DNA from: Bacteroidaceae bacterium
GTDB lineage: Bacteria; Bacteroidota; Bacteroidia; Bacteroidales; Bacteroidaceae
DNA length: 24,258 nucleotides
Reading direction: 5' to 3'
NCBI GenBank assembly: GCA_016292545.1
Contig: JAEDIG010000022.1
Span: 1 to 24,258 of the forward strand
The position numbers and the translations under genes were made by a program. The notes under the pieces were generated by a model, which made no database searches, had not been told where the DNA came from, and saw only the letters and a list, made by a program, of their open reading frames with translations. Positions 1 through 7,766 of the stretch are shown here, in pieces. How positions within the stretch are numbered: the stretch's first letter is position 1; every line of letters starts with the position of its first letter.

Positions 1-9
1 CTGCGTTTC

Positions 10-570
10 TCAGGGGCGTGGAGCGTACTTCTGTTCCAGATACTGCATGTAGATGCGGACAGCCGTTGCCACCATTTCCACACACGGGCGTCGTTTGTAG
101 TAGCCTTCCGTGCGGGCTTCGGGCGTGGGCACTACTGCCACGGAAGGCACAGACCCATCGGGGCGGGCATGTGCAAGCCCCAGCAGCTCCCGGCACAGCA
201 GTGAACCTGCCTGTTGCCTGAATGATTGGGCCAGCTGCTGCACCACCTCGTAGTTTTTCTTCTTCACCATCGCATCGGGGTATGGCGAGCAGGCCTCTTC
301 TGCCTGTGGCCTGTCCTCAGCATCGGTCACCTCAAGGCCAGCCAGCAGGAACATGCCGCATGCTGCACCACATGTTTCCCGCATCCGTCCGATGCCACCG
401 CCAAACGATGCCGACAAGCGCGCCATCAGCTGGCTGTCCATACCATAGAGGTCGCTGAAAGTCATTGCCACCGATTGGGCACAATTATGCCCTTGCTTGA
501 AAAAAGCCGTGGCCATGGCCACACGTCGCTCAGTTTCCGTTTTCCAGTCCTTTGTTTCCATCCGTTTCAT
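10..570 (-). CDS. C_GCAxxG_C_C family (putative redox) protein
   Basis: This 186-residue protein has the cysteine pattern of the C_GCAxxG_C_C family: Cys30 in GHNCAQSV, Cys67 and Cys71 in a CGAACG motif, Cys126 in LLCRELLG and Cys163 in RPCVEMV, with a glycine-rich FGGGIGRM stretch just before the second cysteine. The family is thought to be redox- or metal-related, but no reaction is established, and I infer none here. No signal peptide or membrane segment is visible, so it is probably cytoplasmic. The start at 570 lies inside the 3' end of cca (41-bp overlap). A start at Met4 (561) also overlaps. Met19 (516) would avoid the overlap but would cut into the helix that normally precedes the first cysteine, so I prefer 570 or 561. 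It is the last gene of the minus-strand run. Confidence 0.85.
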   Translation of the reverse strand: MKRMETKDWKTETERRVAMATAFFKQGHNCAQSVAMTFSDLYGMDSQLMARLSASFGGGIGRMRETCGAACGMFLLAGLEVTDAEDRPQAEEACSPYPDAMVKKKNYEVVQQLAQSFRQQAGSLLCRELLGLAHARPDGSVPSVAVVPTPEARTEGYYKRRPCVEMVATAVRIYMQYLEQKYAPRP

Positions 571-2080
571 CCATTATAGCGTTACACTTGGGCGTGAGCC
601 CCATCTTTGCAGCACACTGTAGCATATACTGGCGTGCAGACGCATGGTCGCCAGGGATGACACTGTCCCAAATGGCATCCTTTATCTGCTGCTTGAGCAC
701 ACCTATCTCCCGGCAGGGCGGCAAGCCGAATGTCTGCATGATTTCCTCTCCGGTTATCGGATTGGTCCACGTGCGATAGGAGTCGCGCGACTGCAGGTCG
801 GCCAGCTTCAACCGCACCATGCGGAAATTCTCCAGAAAGCGCTCCTTGCGCTGCTGGTTGCGGCTCGTGATGTCGCCCTCACAGAGCACCATCAGGTCGT
901 CGATGTCGGCTCCGGCCTCGAACAGGAGGCGGCGCACAGCACTGTCGGTCACCTCCTCATCGGCAATGATGATGGGGCGCATGTGGAGCCCCACGAGTTT
1001 CTGCACGTACTTCATACGCTCGTCGATGGGCAGGCGCAGCCGCCGGAAAAGCGCAGGCACCATTTTCTCACCAATGAAATTGTGGTTATGGAAGGTCCAT
1101 CCCAGCGCAGGGTCCCAGCGTTTGCTACGGGGTTTGCCTATGTCGTGGAGAAGGGCTGCCCAACGCAACCAAAGGGTGGTATCGAACGAGGCGGCATCGT
1201 CCTCCTGCCGGTCTTTCTCTTCCGCAGAAGGCTGCAAACGGTCCTGGGTGGCACGTGCCACATTGTCGAGCACCTCCAAGGTGTGGTAGAAATTGTCCTT
1301 GTGGGCACGTCCGTTTCTCACCTCCACGCCTTCCAGGGCACTCAATTCGGGCAGGATGATGGGCAAGAGTCCGCTTCTGCTCAGTTCGATGAACCCGATG
1401 CTGGGGGCCGGCGAGAGCATAATCTTGTTCAGCTCGTCGGTGATGCGCTCCTGACTGATGATGCGTATGCGTTCGGCATTGCGCCCCAGGGCTTCTTGCG
1501 TCTCGTCCTCAATGCGGAAATTGAGTTGGGTGGCAAAGCGGATGCAGCGCATCATGCGCAGCGGATCATCGGAGAAGGTGATATCCGGGTCCAGAGGAGT
1601 GGCGATGATGCCGTCCTCCAGGTCGAGCATCCCGTCAAAACGGTCCACCAGTTCCCCATAGCGGTCATGATTGAGGCATACGGCCAGGGCATTGATGGTG
1701 AAGTCGCGCCGGTCCAGGTCGTCCTCCAATGTGCCGTCCTCCACGATGGGCTTGCGGCTGTCGTGGCTATAGCTCTCCCGACGGGCACCCACGAACTCCA
1801 CCTCCTGCCCCTGATACTTCACCTGAGCCGTCCCGAAGTTCTGGAACACGCTCAGGTGGGCCTTGCGCCCCAGCTTCTGCTTCAGAGCCTGCGCCACCTT
1901 GATGCCGGAGCCCACCACCAGACAATCAATGTCCTTGCTGGGACGCTGCAGGAAGAGGTCGCGCACATAGCCGCCCACCACGTAGCATTCTGCATGGAGG
2001 TCATCGGCAGTTTCCCCTATCAAACGGAAGATGGGCGCCGACAGGAGTTCCTCCATCTCCGAGCGGGAAATGTGTTTCAT
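530..2080 (-). CDS. cca: CCA tRNA nucleotidyltransferase with HD domain
   Basis: This 516-residue enzyme belongs to the class II tRNA nucleotidyltransferase/poly(A) polymerase family, which adds or repairs the 3' CCA end of tRNAs in the cytoplasm. The N-terminal nucleotidyltransferase head shows VGGYVRD (residues 35-41), the catalytic pair Asp50/Asp52 in KDIDCL, and RRDFTIN (124-130). Nucleotide-recognition and RNA-binding segments follow. A C-terminal HD phosphohydrolase domain has His266 and the LLHDIGKP motif with His312/Asp313. That domain is found in many bacterial CCA enzymes. The family also contains poly(A) polymerases and split A- or CC-adding enzymes; a single full-length copy with an HD domain favours the complete CCA enzyme, though I cannot see the rest of the genome. 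The ATG overlaps the stop of the upstream lipoprotein gene by 4 bp (ATGA). Confidence 0.93.
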   Translation of the reverse strand: MKHISRSEMEELLSAPIFRLIGETADDLHAECYVVGGYVRDLFLQRPSKDIDCLVVGSGIKVAQALKQKLGRKAHLSVFQNFGTAQVKYQGQEVEFVGARRESYSHDSRKPIVEDGTLEDDLDRRDFTINALAVCLNHDRYGELVDRFDGMLDLEDGIIATPLDPDITFSDDPLRMMRCIRFATQLNFRIEDETQEALGRNAERIRIISQERITDELNKIMLSPAPSIGFIELSRSGLLPIILPELSALEGVEVRNGRAHKDNFYHTLEVLDNVARATQDRLQPSAEEKDRQEDDAASFDTTLWLRWAALLHDIGKPRSKRWDPALGWTFHNHNFIGEKMVPALFRRLRLPIDERMKYVQKLVGLHMRPIIIADEEVTDSAVRRLLFEAGADIDDLMVLCEGDITSRNQQRKERFLENFRMVRLKLADLQSRDSYRTWTNPITGEEIMQTFGLPPCREIGVLKQQIKDAIWDSVIPGDHASARQYMLQCAAKMGLTPKCNAIMDETDGNKGLENGN

Positions 2081-2409
2081 TCCTTCTGGTCCTCCAAGAG
2101 TTTGCGTGCATAGAATTTCGCCTTCACATCGAGGCGTTCCCAGTCGGCGCTGTCTGCCACGGCCAGACTGTCCTGTGCAGCCATCATCTCTATGCTGTCG
2201 AGCAGGAGAAGCGCCTGTTTGCGTGCCTCAATGGCCGTAGGGTAGTTGCGCCGCAGCGATAAGATGGTATCACGTGCAGCCGCATAGTTCTTCTGGACCA
2301 GCGCAGTCCTTGACTGCTGCAACATGCGCGTGCCCTGCTTTTCTGCATCATTGCCTCCACAAGCCACCATCAGCATAGCAGAGACGAACAATATGGTTAT
2401 GCGTTTCAT
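2077..2409 (-). CDS. Small predicted lipoprotein, helical
   Basis: This 110-residue protein begins with a typical export signal: Lys2-Arg3, a hydrophobic stretch, then MVAC with Cys17 as the likely lipidated residue, followed by GGND. The mature part is predicted to be helical and rich in Ala, Leu and Gln (ALVQKNYAAARDTILSL and following). It resembles one or two tetratricopeptide-like helical pairs, such as occur in YfiO/BamD-type lipoproteins, but it is too short for that family and I do not assign one. The reading frame stays open upstream to 2601, but that extension overlaps the DUF4250 gene and has a shadow-like composition. The signal peptide fixes the start at 2409. The stop overlaps the cca start by 4 bp, so translation is probably coupled. 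Function unknown. Confidence 0.75.
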   Translation of the reverse strand: MKRITILFVSAMLMVACGGNDAEKQGTRMLQQSRTALVQKNYAAARDTILSLRRNYPTAIEARKQALLLLDSIEMMAAQDSLAVADSADWERLDVKAKFYARKLLEDQKE

Positions 2410-2461
2410 AATTTTCTGTTTAATGGTAAATAAATGTATATGACACGTCCGCCATGGGGAA

Positions 2462-2647
2462 TCACCAGAAGCGGTTCTGCCCAGCGTCGTATTCAAAACC
2501 CACCTCGGCCAGGCGTTGCTGGAGCGCGTGCTTATCGAGCTGGAGGTCGTCACACAAGGCTTCGAGCGAGGCATACTGGTCGCGCAGCTTGGTGTTGACA
2601 AAGCTCAAGAGCATCAGGGGGTCGGTAGGGATGTCGGTTCTCATCAT
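2462..2647 (-). CDS. DUF4250 family small protein
   Basis: This 61-residue protein matches what I remember of DUF4250: a short protein with a DPLMLLSFVNTKLRDQY core, then an acidic LCDDLQLD helix and a C-terminal AEVGFEYDAGQNRFW segment. The middle (ASLEALCDDLQLDKHALQQRL) has the pattern of a small helix-turn-helix-like fold, which is only an inference. No signal peptide or membrane segment is present. Two adjacent ATG codons (2647 and 2644) could serve as start. It lies 24 bp downstream of rseP and 52 bp upstream of the lipoprotein gene on the same strand. The function of the family is unknown to me. Confidence 0.8.
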   Translation of the reverse strand: MMRTDIPTDPLMLLSFVNTKLRDQYASLEALCDDLQLDKHALQQRLAEVGFEYDAGQNRFW

Positions 2648-2671
2648 ACTGTAGTTGATAAAGGGGGAAGA

Positions 2672-4093
2672 TTACAGGTTGAAGGCAGGCAGCACAAAGC
2701 GCACAATGTCGTTGCCAAAACCCAGGAGCATAAGCCCCAGAATCATCACAATGCCGATACGCTCCAGCCACAGCATCACATTGTCGCTGGGAGCATGACC
2801 CGTGACGGCTTCATAGAAGAGGACCACAAGCTGACCACCGTCGAGCCCTGGAATGGGCAGGAGGTTCATCACGGCCAGAATGATACTGATAAATGCTGTC
2901 AGCATCCAGAACTGCTGCCAGTCCCACGCAGATGGGAAAATGCTGCCGATGGTGACAAACGACCCCACACTCTGGGCACCCTTCTTGGAAGGAATGTACT
3001 TGAGGTCGTTGACATAGCCGGAGAGCACCTTCCAGCCATACTGAAGGCCGGCCGGTATGCTGGCAAAGAAGGAGTAGTCACGATGGGACACCTCAAAATC
3101 GGGTTGTTGGCGGGTGACACCCATCAGGTAGTTCTCGTCGAGCTGCAATGCAGTGGTGTCACACACCCCGTCTGGTGTCATAAACACAACCTCCGTCTGG
3201 CGCATGCGCAGGCTGTCGGCAGCCGTACAGTCGGGCGACTCCAGCACGTCCTGTCTACGCAGCACTATACGGTTGTCATAATCACCCCATGTCGTTATCT
3301 CCACGCCATTCACAGCCAGAATCCTGCTGCCCCGGGTTATGCCTGCTTTCAAAGCCGGCGAACCCGGCTGGACAGAGTCCACCACCGCAGGCACATAGGG
3401 TATCATGAAGGCTGGCTGCATCTCCAGCACCTCTAACATATTAAGGCCGTCCTCGGGCATGGTGATGTCCACCTCGCGCGCCTGGCGCAGCACGGTCACC
3501 ACCCCGGCATTGGACAAGGTGCGCATGTTGGCTGCTGCATATTCCTCGATGGGCTTACCGTCGGCAGCTACGGGTATGTCGCCATCCTCGAAGCCCAAGG
3601 AATGCGCGTATTCGTTGTACTGGAAACCCTTTTCCAGGCTCCGCATGGGGATGTAGTCGTGACCCCAGGTGAAAAGCACCGCACTGTAGATAACCCATGC
3701 CGTGAGCAGATTCATGAGCACACCTCCGGCAAGGATGAGCATACGCTTCCACACCTTTTGCGAACGGAACTCATCTGCCTTGGCCGGCTGGGCCATCTGC
3801 TCCGTGTCCATGCTTTCGTCTATCATGCCGGCAATCTTCACATATCCTCCCAAGGGTATCCACCCGATGCCATACTCGGTTTCGTTGCGCTTGAAATAAG
3901 GGAACAGGCGGGTGAACCATTTGTCGCGCGTGCTGAACAGGTGGAACTTGTAGTTGAAGAACATGTAGAACTTCTCTACACGCACCTTGAACAGCTTGCT
4001 GAATCCAAAATGTCCGCCCTCGTGGAGCACAACCAGAATACTGAGGCAACAGAGTAGCTGCAAGGTTTTGATTGCTATTACTTGTATATCCAT
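2672..4093 (-). CDS. rseP: RseP-type site-2 intramembrane metalloprotease
   Basis: This 473-residue inner-membrane protease belongs to the M50 (site-2 protease) family, which cleaves membrane-spanning substrates such as anti-sigma factors or signal-peptide remnants. The first membrane segment carries the zinc motif HEGGH (residues 24-28), with Glu25 as the catalytic base. A C-terminal segment contains LLPIPGLDGGQ, whose Asp supplies the third zinc ligand. Between them are two PDZ-like regions, seen at GDIPVAADGKPIEEY and AGITRGSRILAVNGVEI. PLGGYVKIAGM near the N terminus matches the membrane-associated loop of RseP. The variant HEGGH instead of HEFGH/HELGH is, as I recall, normal in Bacteroidetes. 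It follows dxr after a 54-bp AT-rich gap, the widest in this run. The substrate here is unknown. Confidence 0.93.
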   Translation of the reverse strand: MDIQVIAIKTLQLLCCLSILVVLHEGGHFGFSKLFKVRVEKFYMFFNYKFHLFSTRDKWFTRLFPYFKRNETEYGIGWIPLGGYVKIAGMIDESMDTEQMAQPAKADEFRSQKVWKRMLILAGGVLMNLLTAWVIYSAVLFTWGHDYIPMRSLEKGFQYNEYAHSLGFEDGDIPVAADGKPIEEYAAANMRTLSNAGVVTVLRQAREVDITMPEDGLNMLEVLEMQPAFMIPYVPAVVDSVQPGSPALKAGITRGSRILAVNGVEITTWGDYDNRIVLRRQDVLESPDCTAADSLRMRQTEVVFMTPDGVCDTTALQLDENYLMGVTRQQPDFEVSHRDYSFFASIPAGLQYGWKVLSGYVNDLKYIPSKKGAQSVGSFVTIGSIFPSAWDWQQFWMLTAFISIILAVMNLLPIPGLDGGQLVVLFYEAVTGHAPSDNVMLWLERIGIVMILGLMLLGFGNDIVRFVLPAFNL

Positions 4094-4147
4094 TTCTCTT
4101 TTTTTTATCCTATATATTATATTAATGTATATTGCTGCTTATGGGTG

Positions 4148-5314
4148 TCAAGCCAGCAGCTCAGCGGCCACACGCCGGCTCTCGGCATCGGTATGCAGGT
4201 AATCCTCCAATGTGGGCTGCTGCACAAAGGCTACGCGCTGCATCGTGGCCTCAATCACATCGGCCATGCGCAGGAAGCCACATTCACCCTTGCGGAAGGC
4301 CAAGTTCACCACCTCATTGGCTGCATTCAACACGCAGGCCGCATTGCCGCCACGGCGTATCGCTTCGAATGCCAGCTGAAGGCAACGGAAGCGGTCCATG
4401 TCGGGCTGCTCAAAAGTGAGAGAGCCCATCTGCCAGAAATCAAGCCTGGGAAAATCGCTTTGCAAACGGTGAGGATAGGAGAAGGCCAGCTGGATGGGCA
4501 CACGCATGTCGGGCTGGCCCAACTGTGCCTTCACGGCTCCGTCGGCAAACTGCACGGCACTGTGCACAATGCTCTGGGGATGCACCACCACCTGGATCTG
4601 CTCGGGCGACACATCAAACAGCCAGCGGGCTTCAATCACCTCAAAACCCTTGTTCATCATGCTGGCGCTGTCGATGGTAATCTTGGCACCCATTTCCCAG
4701 TTGGGGTGCTTGAGTGCCATGGCTGGGGTGACCGTCTGCAGCTGCTCCATGGTGTGGTGGAGGAACGGCCCGCCCGAGGCCGTCAGAATCAGCTTCTCCA
4801 CGGGCGACGTTTCTCCCATCAGGCACTGGAAGATGGCACTGTGCTCGCTGTCGACCGGCAGCACAGCCACACGGTGACGCACACACAGGTCGGTCACCAG
4901 CTCACCTGCCACCACAAGGGTTTCCTTGTTGGCCAAGGCAATGGTCTTGCCAGCCTCAATGGCACTGATGGTAGGGCGGAGTCCGGCAAAACCCACCAAC
5001 GCCGTGAGCACAATGTCCACGGCATCCATCTTCACAACCTGGCACAATGATTCCGCACCGGCATACACCTGCACGGGTTCGTCGGCCAGTGCCTCGCGCA
5101 CGTGCTCATAGTGCCGTTCATCGGCAATGACCACCGCAGCCGGACGATACTTCCGTGCCTGACTAATGAGCAGGTCCGCCTGACTGTTGGCGGTCAGCAC
5201 ATATGGTTCAAAGAGGTCGTCATGCGCCTCTATGACCTGCAAAGCCTGCACACCAATGCTTCCTGTACTACCCAGGATACATATCTTTTTCTTGTTATTC
5301 TCTTGTTGCATCAC
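4148..5314 (-). CDS. dxr: 1-deoxy-D-xylulose 5-phosphate reductoisomerase
   Basis: This 388-residue protein is the second enzyme of the methylerythritol phosphate isoprenoid pathway; it converts 1-deoxy-D-xylulose 5-phosphate to 2-C-methyl-D-erythritol 4-phosphate with NADPH. The N-terminal Rossmann fold has ILGSTGSIG (residues 13-21), then NKETLVVAGE (129-138). The metal-binding motif is VDSEHSA (154-160) with Asp155 and Glu157, followed by LTASGGPF and HPNWEMGAKITIDSA. Its length is close to the usual 380-400 residues and all catalytic motifs are present. Two adjacent ATG codons start the gene, only 2 bp after the rimM stop. The enzyme is the known target of fosmidomycin. Confidence 0.97.
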   Translation of the reverse strand: MMQQENNKKKICILGSTGSIGVQALQVIEAHDDLFEPYVLTANSQADLLISQARKYRPAAVVIADERHYEHVREALADEPVQVYAGAESLCQVVKMDAVDIVLTALVGFAGLRPTISAIEAGKTIALANKETLVVAGELVTDLCVRHRVAVLPVDSEHSAIFQCLMGETSPVEKLILTASGGPFLHHTMEQLQTVTPAMALKHPNWEMGAKITIDSASMMNKGFEVIEARWLFDVSPEQIQVVVHPQSIVHSAVQFADGAVKAQLGQPDMRVPIQLAFSYPHRLQSDFPRLDFWQMGSLTFEQPDMDRFRCLQLAFEAIRRGGNAACVLNAANEVVNLAFRKGECGFLRMADVIEATMQRVAFVQQPTLEDYLHTDAESRRVAAELLA

Positions 5315-5316
5315 AC

Positions 5317-5835
5317 TTATGATTTTTCGTTCAAACTCAGCAAGCCCTCCGGCAAGCGCATACGCACCACACGGCCAGGATGATCAATGTCGACAATGAA
5401 TTCCTCGGCTGCAGGCACCATGGTGTCCCCTACATGAAAAAGCACATTGGCCGTGGTGTCGTCTACATAGTCAATGGTGCCCAGCACGCCTGCCTGTTCG
5501 TCCACCACAGAGAAACCCGTGAAATACATCCACGAATAGGGCTCATCGCTCCTGTCGGGGGTGAGGCTATGGGGGAACCACACATCCACGCCACACAGTT
5601 CCTTCGCCTGGTCGGCTGTGTCATAGTCCATGAACTTCACCAATGCCACCGTATCGGAACGGAAACGGTATTCCTCCATGAAGAAAGGCACAAAGATGCC
5701 ATCCACGCACAACACCAGATAGTCGGCCTCCACACGGTCCCACACATCATCGGTAAACTGCATGGCCACCTCTCCCTTCACTCCATGCGTGCGGGTGATG
5801 CGGCCAATCCTGTATATCTCCTCTTCCTTGATCAT
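5317..5835 (-). CDS. rimM: 16S rRNA processing protein RimM
   Basis: This 172-residue ribosome maturation factor binds ribosomal protein S19 and helps mature the head of the 30S subunit. The N-terminal RimM domain begins with IYRIGRITRTHGVKGEV, the family hallmark, and the C-terminal half (from about residue 95, SWMYFTGFSVVDEQ) is the PRC-barrel domain. The length is typical. Its ATG overlaps the murA stop by 4 bp (ATGA), so the two are probably translationally coupled. In many bacteria rimM sits with rpsP and trmD; here it is between murA and dxr. Confidence 0.94.
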   Translation of the reverse strand: MIKEEEIYRIGRITRTHGVKGEVAMQFTDDVWDRVEADYLVLCVDGIFVPFFMEEYRFRSDTVALVKFMDYDTADQAKELCGVDVWFPHSLTPDRSDEPYSWMYFTGFSVVDEQAGVLGTIDYVDDTTANVLFHVGDTMVPAAEEFIVDIDHPGRVVRMRLPEGLLSLNEKS

Positions 5836-7142
5836 ATCTCCACACGCTTGATACAGGCACCCAAGGCATTCAGGCGGCCCTCGATGTTCTCATAGCCGCG
5901 GTCAATCTGACCGATGTTGTCTATATGACTGGTGCCCTCCGCGCTCATGGCAGCAATCAGCAGGGCAATGCCGGCGCGGATGTCGGGGCTGGTCATGCGT
6001 CCGCCATGCAGGGCTATCTGATGGTCGTGGCCCACCACAACGGCACGGTGCGGGTCGCAAAGGATGATCTGTGCACCCATGTCGATGAGCTTGTCCACGA
6101 AAAAGAGACGGCTCTCAAACATCTTCTGGTGGATGAGTACCGAGCCCTTGGCCTGCGTGGCCACAACCAGCAGCACACTCAGCAGGTCGGGCGTCAGGCC
6201 TGGCCACGGTGCATCGGCAATGGTCATGAAGGAACCGTCGATGAAGCTGTCTATCTGGTAATGGTCGTGATGGGGGACCACAATGTCGTCGCCCTCATGC
6301 ATCACCTCAATACCCAGCCGCCGGAAGGTGTAGGGGATGATGCCCAGCTGGCTGTAGTTGACGTTGCGTATGCGCAATCCGTCGCCCACCATGGCGCCCA
6401 TGCCGATAAAGGAGCCCACCTCAATCATGTCGGGCAACACCGTATGACTGGTGCCATGCAAAGCCTCCACGCCCTGAATGGTGAGCAGGTTGCTGGCAAT
6501 GCCCGAAATGGAGGCGCCCATGCGGTTGAGCATGTGGCACAACTGCTGCACATAAGGCTCACAAGCCGCATTATAGATAGTGGTCACCCCCTTGGCCATG
6601 ACCGCGGCCATGATGATGTTGGCCGTGCCGGTGACAGAAGCCTCGTCCAGCAGCATGTAGCAGCCTTTCAGTGTGTCGGCCTCCAGTGTGAAGGCCGACC
6701 GCTGCCCGTCATAGGAGAAAGTGGCCCCCAGCTTCTTCATGCCCAGGAAATGGGTGTCAAGCCTGCGGCGGCCGATCTTGTCGCCACCGGGCTTGAACAC
6801 CATGGCCTTGCCACAGCGGGCCAGCAACGGCCCCACAAACATCACACTGCCACGCAGGCTGCCGCAGCGGTGCATGAAAGTGTCGCTCTCCAGATAGTCC
6901 TTGTTGAGCGCGTCGGCCTGGAATGTGTAATCGCCCCTGTCATGGCGTGTCACCCTCACACCCATGTCGCGCAAGAGCTGTATCTGGCTGGCAACGTCGG
7001 CAATATCGGGCAGGTTGGAGATGCGCACAGGGTCGGTGGTGAGCAATGTGGCACACAACACCTGCAGTGCCTCGTTCTTGGCACCCTGCGGGGTAATCTC
7101 TCCCCGGAGTCGGTGTCCGCCCTCGATTACGAATGCTGCCAT
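5832..7142 (-). CDS. murA: UDP-N-acetylglucosamine enolpyruvyl transferase
   Basis: This 436-residue enzyme transfers enolpyruvate from phosphoenolpyruvate to UDP-GlcNAc, the first committed step of peptidoglycan synthesis. Lys22 and Asn23 in QGAKNEAL match the conserved substrate-binding pair. The active-site loop reads KPGGDKIGRRRLDTHF: Asp121 stands where most MurA proteins, including that of E. coli, have the catalytic Cys115. The codon at 6780-6782 is GAC, so this is not a translation error. Cys-to-Asp MurA proteins are active and insensitive to fosfomycin in other phyla (Mycobacterium, Chlamydia). The remaining EPSP-synthase-like repeats and the C-terminal GYENIEGRLNALGA are intact. It lies 3 bp after the DUF4290 gene and overlaps rimM by 4 bp. 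Confidence 0.96.
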   Translation of the reverse strand: MAAFVIEGGHRLRGEITPQGAKNEALQVLCATLLTTDPVRISNLPDIADVASQIQLLRDMGVRVTRHDRGDYTFQADALNKDYLESDTFMHRCGSLRGSVMFVGPLLARCGKAMVFKPGGDKIGRRRLDTHFLGMKKLGATFSYDGQRSAFTLEADTLKGCYMLLDEASVTGTANIIMAAVMAKGVTTIYNAACEPYVQQLCHMLNRMGASISGIASNLLTIQGVEALHGTSHTVLPDMIEVGSFIGMGAMVGDGLRIRNVNYSQLGIIPYTFRRLGIEVMHEGDDIVVPHHDHYQIDSFIDGSFMTIADAPWPGLTPDLLSVLLVVATQAKGSVLIHQKMFESRLFFVDKLIDMGAQIILCDPHRAVVVGHDHQIALHGGRMTSPDIRAGIALLIAAMSAEGTSHIDNIGQIDRGYENIEGRLNALGACIKRVEI

Positions 7143-7145
7143 AGG

Positions 7146-7760
7146 CTATTTCTTTTTACGGTTCTTGCCCGACGCATACTGAACCTCCGGCTGCACAATG
7201 GGAGCAAAGCGGAATGTCTGGGGCAAGCGGCCCTTTCCGCGCGTATAGCGCAGGATGTCCTGCAATATCAGGTCTTCATCGAGCGAGTCACGGTTCCAGG
7301 AATACAGGTCCTGACGCATCTGGTTGGCAGCAACCGTGGTCATGTCCATCCGCGTCTGGGCATCCTCTTCTTTCATGATGAAGTCCAGCATACACTCCAT
7401 CAGGTAGCCATAATGCTTGCGCTGGATGCGCTTCATCGGGTATGGAAGGGGTTTCGGATGGGCCACGGCCTGCTCCTCGGGCACAATGTCCACGGGGTAG
7501 TCCACATCCAGTTTATAATGCGACATCCTGGCCAGATGGTTCCACAGGCGATGCTGGAAATCCGGTCGCGAAGCATTCTCGTTCTGCATACGTGCCATCA
7601 CCGACACAATGTAGTTGGCACAGCGGTTACGCTCGTTGCGGTCCTCGATTTGCAATGCCACGTCAACCATGTCCTGGATGGTGCGACCGTACTCTGGCAT
7701 AATCAGCTGCTCACGCTTGGTGTTGTATGCGGGCAGCGGGAATTTCGTTTCTTTTGTCAT
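7146..7760 (-). CDS. DUF4290 family protein
   Basis: This 204-residue protein matches my memory of DUF4290, a Bacteroidetes family often found directly before murA. Recognisable parts are MPEYGRTIQDMVDVALQI after a short N-terminal tail, EDRNERNRCANYIVSVM, and the WNHLARMSHYKLDVDYPVDI region. The C terminus is basic (ASGKNRKKK). It looks soluble and mostly helical, with no signal peptide, membrane segment or catalytic motif that I can name. It is 6 bp after tsaB and 3 bp before murA, so it is almost certainly co-transcribed with murA. A role tied to envelope precursor synthesis is only a guess from position. An internal ATG at Met21 would give a shorter protein starting at MPEYG. Confidence 0.85.
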   Translation of the reverse strand: MTKETKFPLPAYNTKREQLIMPEYGRTIQDMVDVALQIEDRNERNRCANYIVSVMARMQNENASRPDFQHRLWNHLARMSHYKLDVDYPVDIVPEEQAVAHPKPLPYPMKRIQRKHYGYLMECMLDFIMKEEDAQTRMDMTTVAANQMRQDLYSWNRDSLDEDLILQDILRYTRGKGRLPQTFRFAPIVQPEVQYASGKNRKKK

Positions 7761-7766
7761 TTATAA

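Noticed and set aside
644..2113. A 489-codon plus-strand open frame opposite cca
   Set aside because: It mirrors the cca reading frame and shows no motif; cca carries complete catalytic signatures.
2410..2601. N-terminal extension of the small lipoprotein to 174 residues
   Set aside because: It overlaps the DUF4250 gene and places a clear lipoprotein signal in the middle of the protein; the start at 2409 is better.
3955..4023. HEGGH in RseP as a degenerate zinc motif
   Set aside because: Both histidines and the glutamate are present, and the variant middle residue is, as I recall, usual in Bacteroidetes.
5925..7766. A 613-codon open frame on the plus strand opposite murA and DUF4290
   Set aside because: It has no recognisable domain and a His/Gln/Val-rich composition typical of antisense shadows in GC-rich genes; murA, with all its motifs, and DUF4290 are clearly the coding frames.
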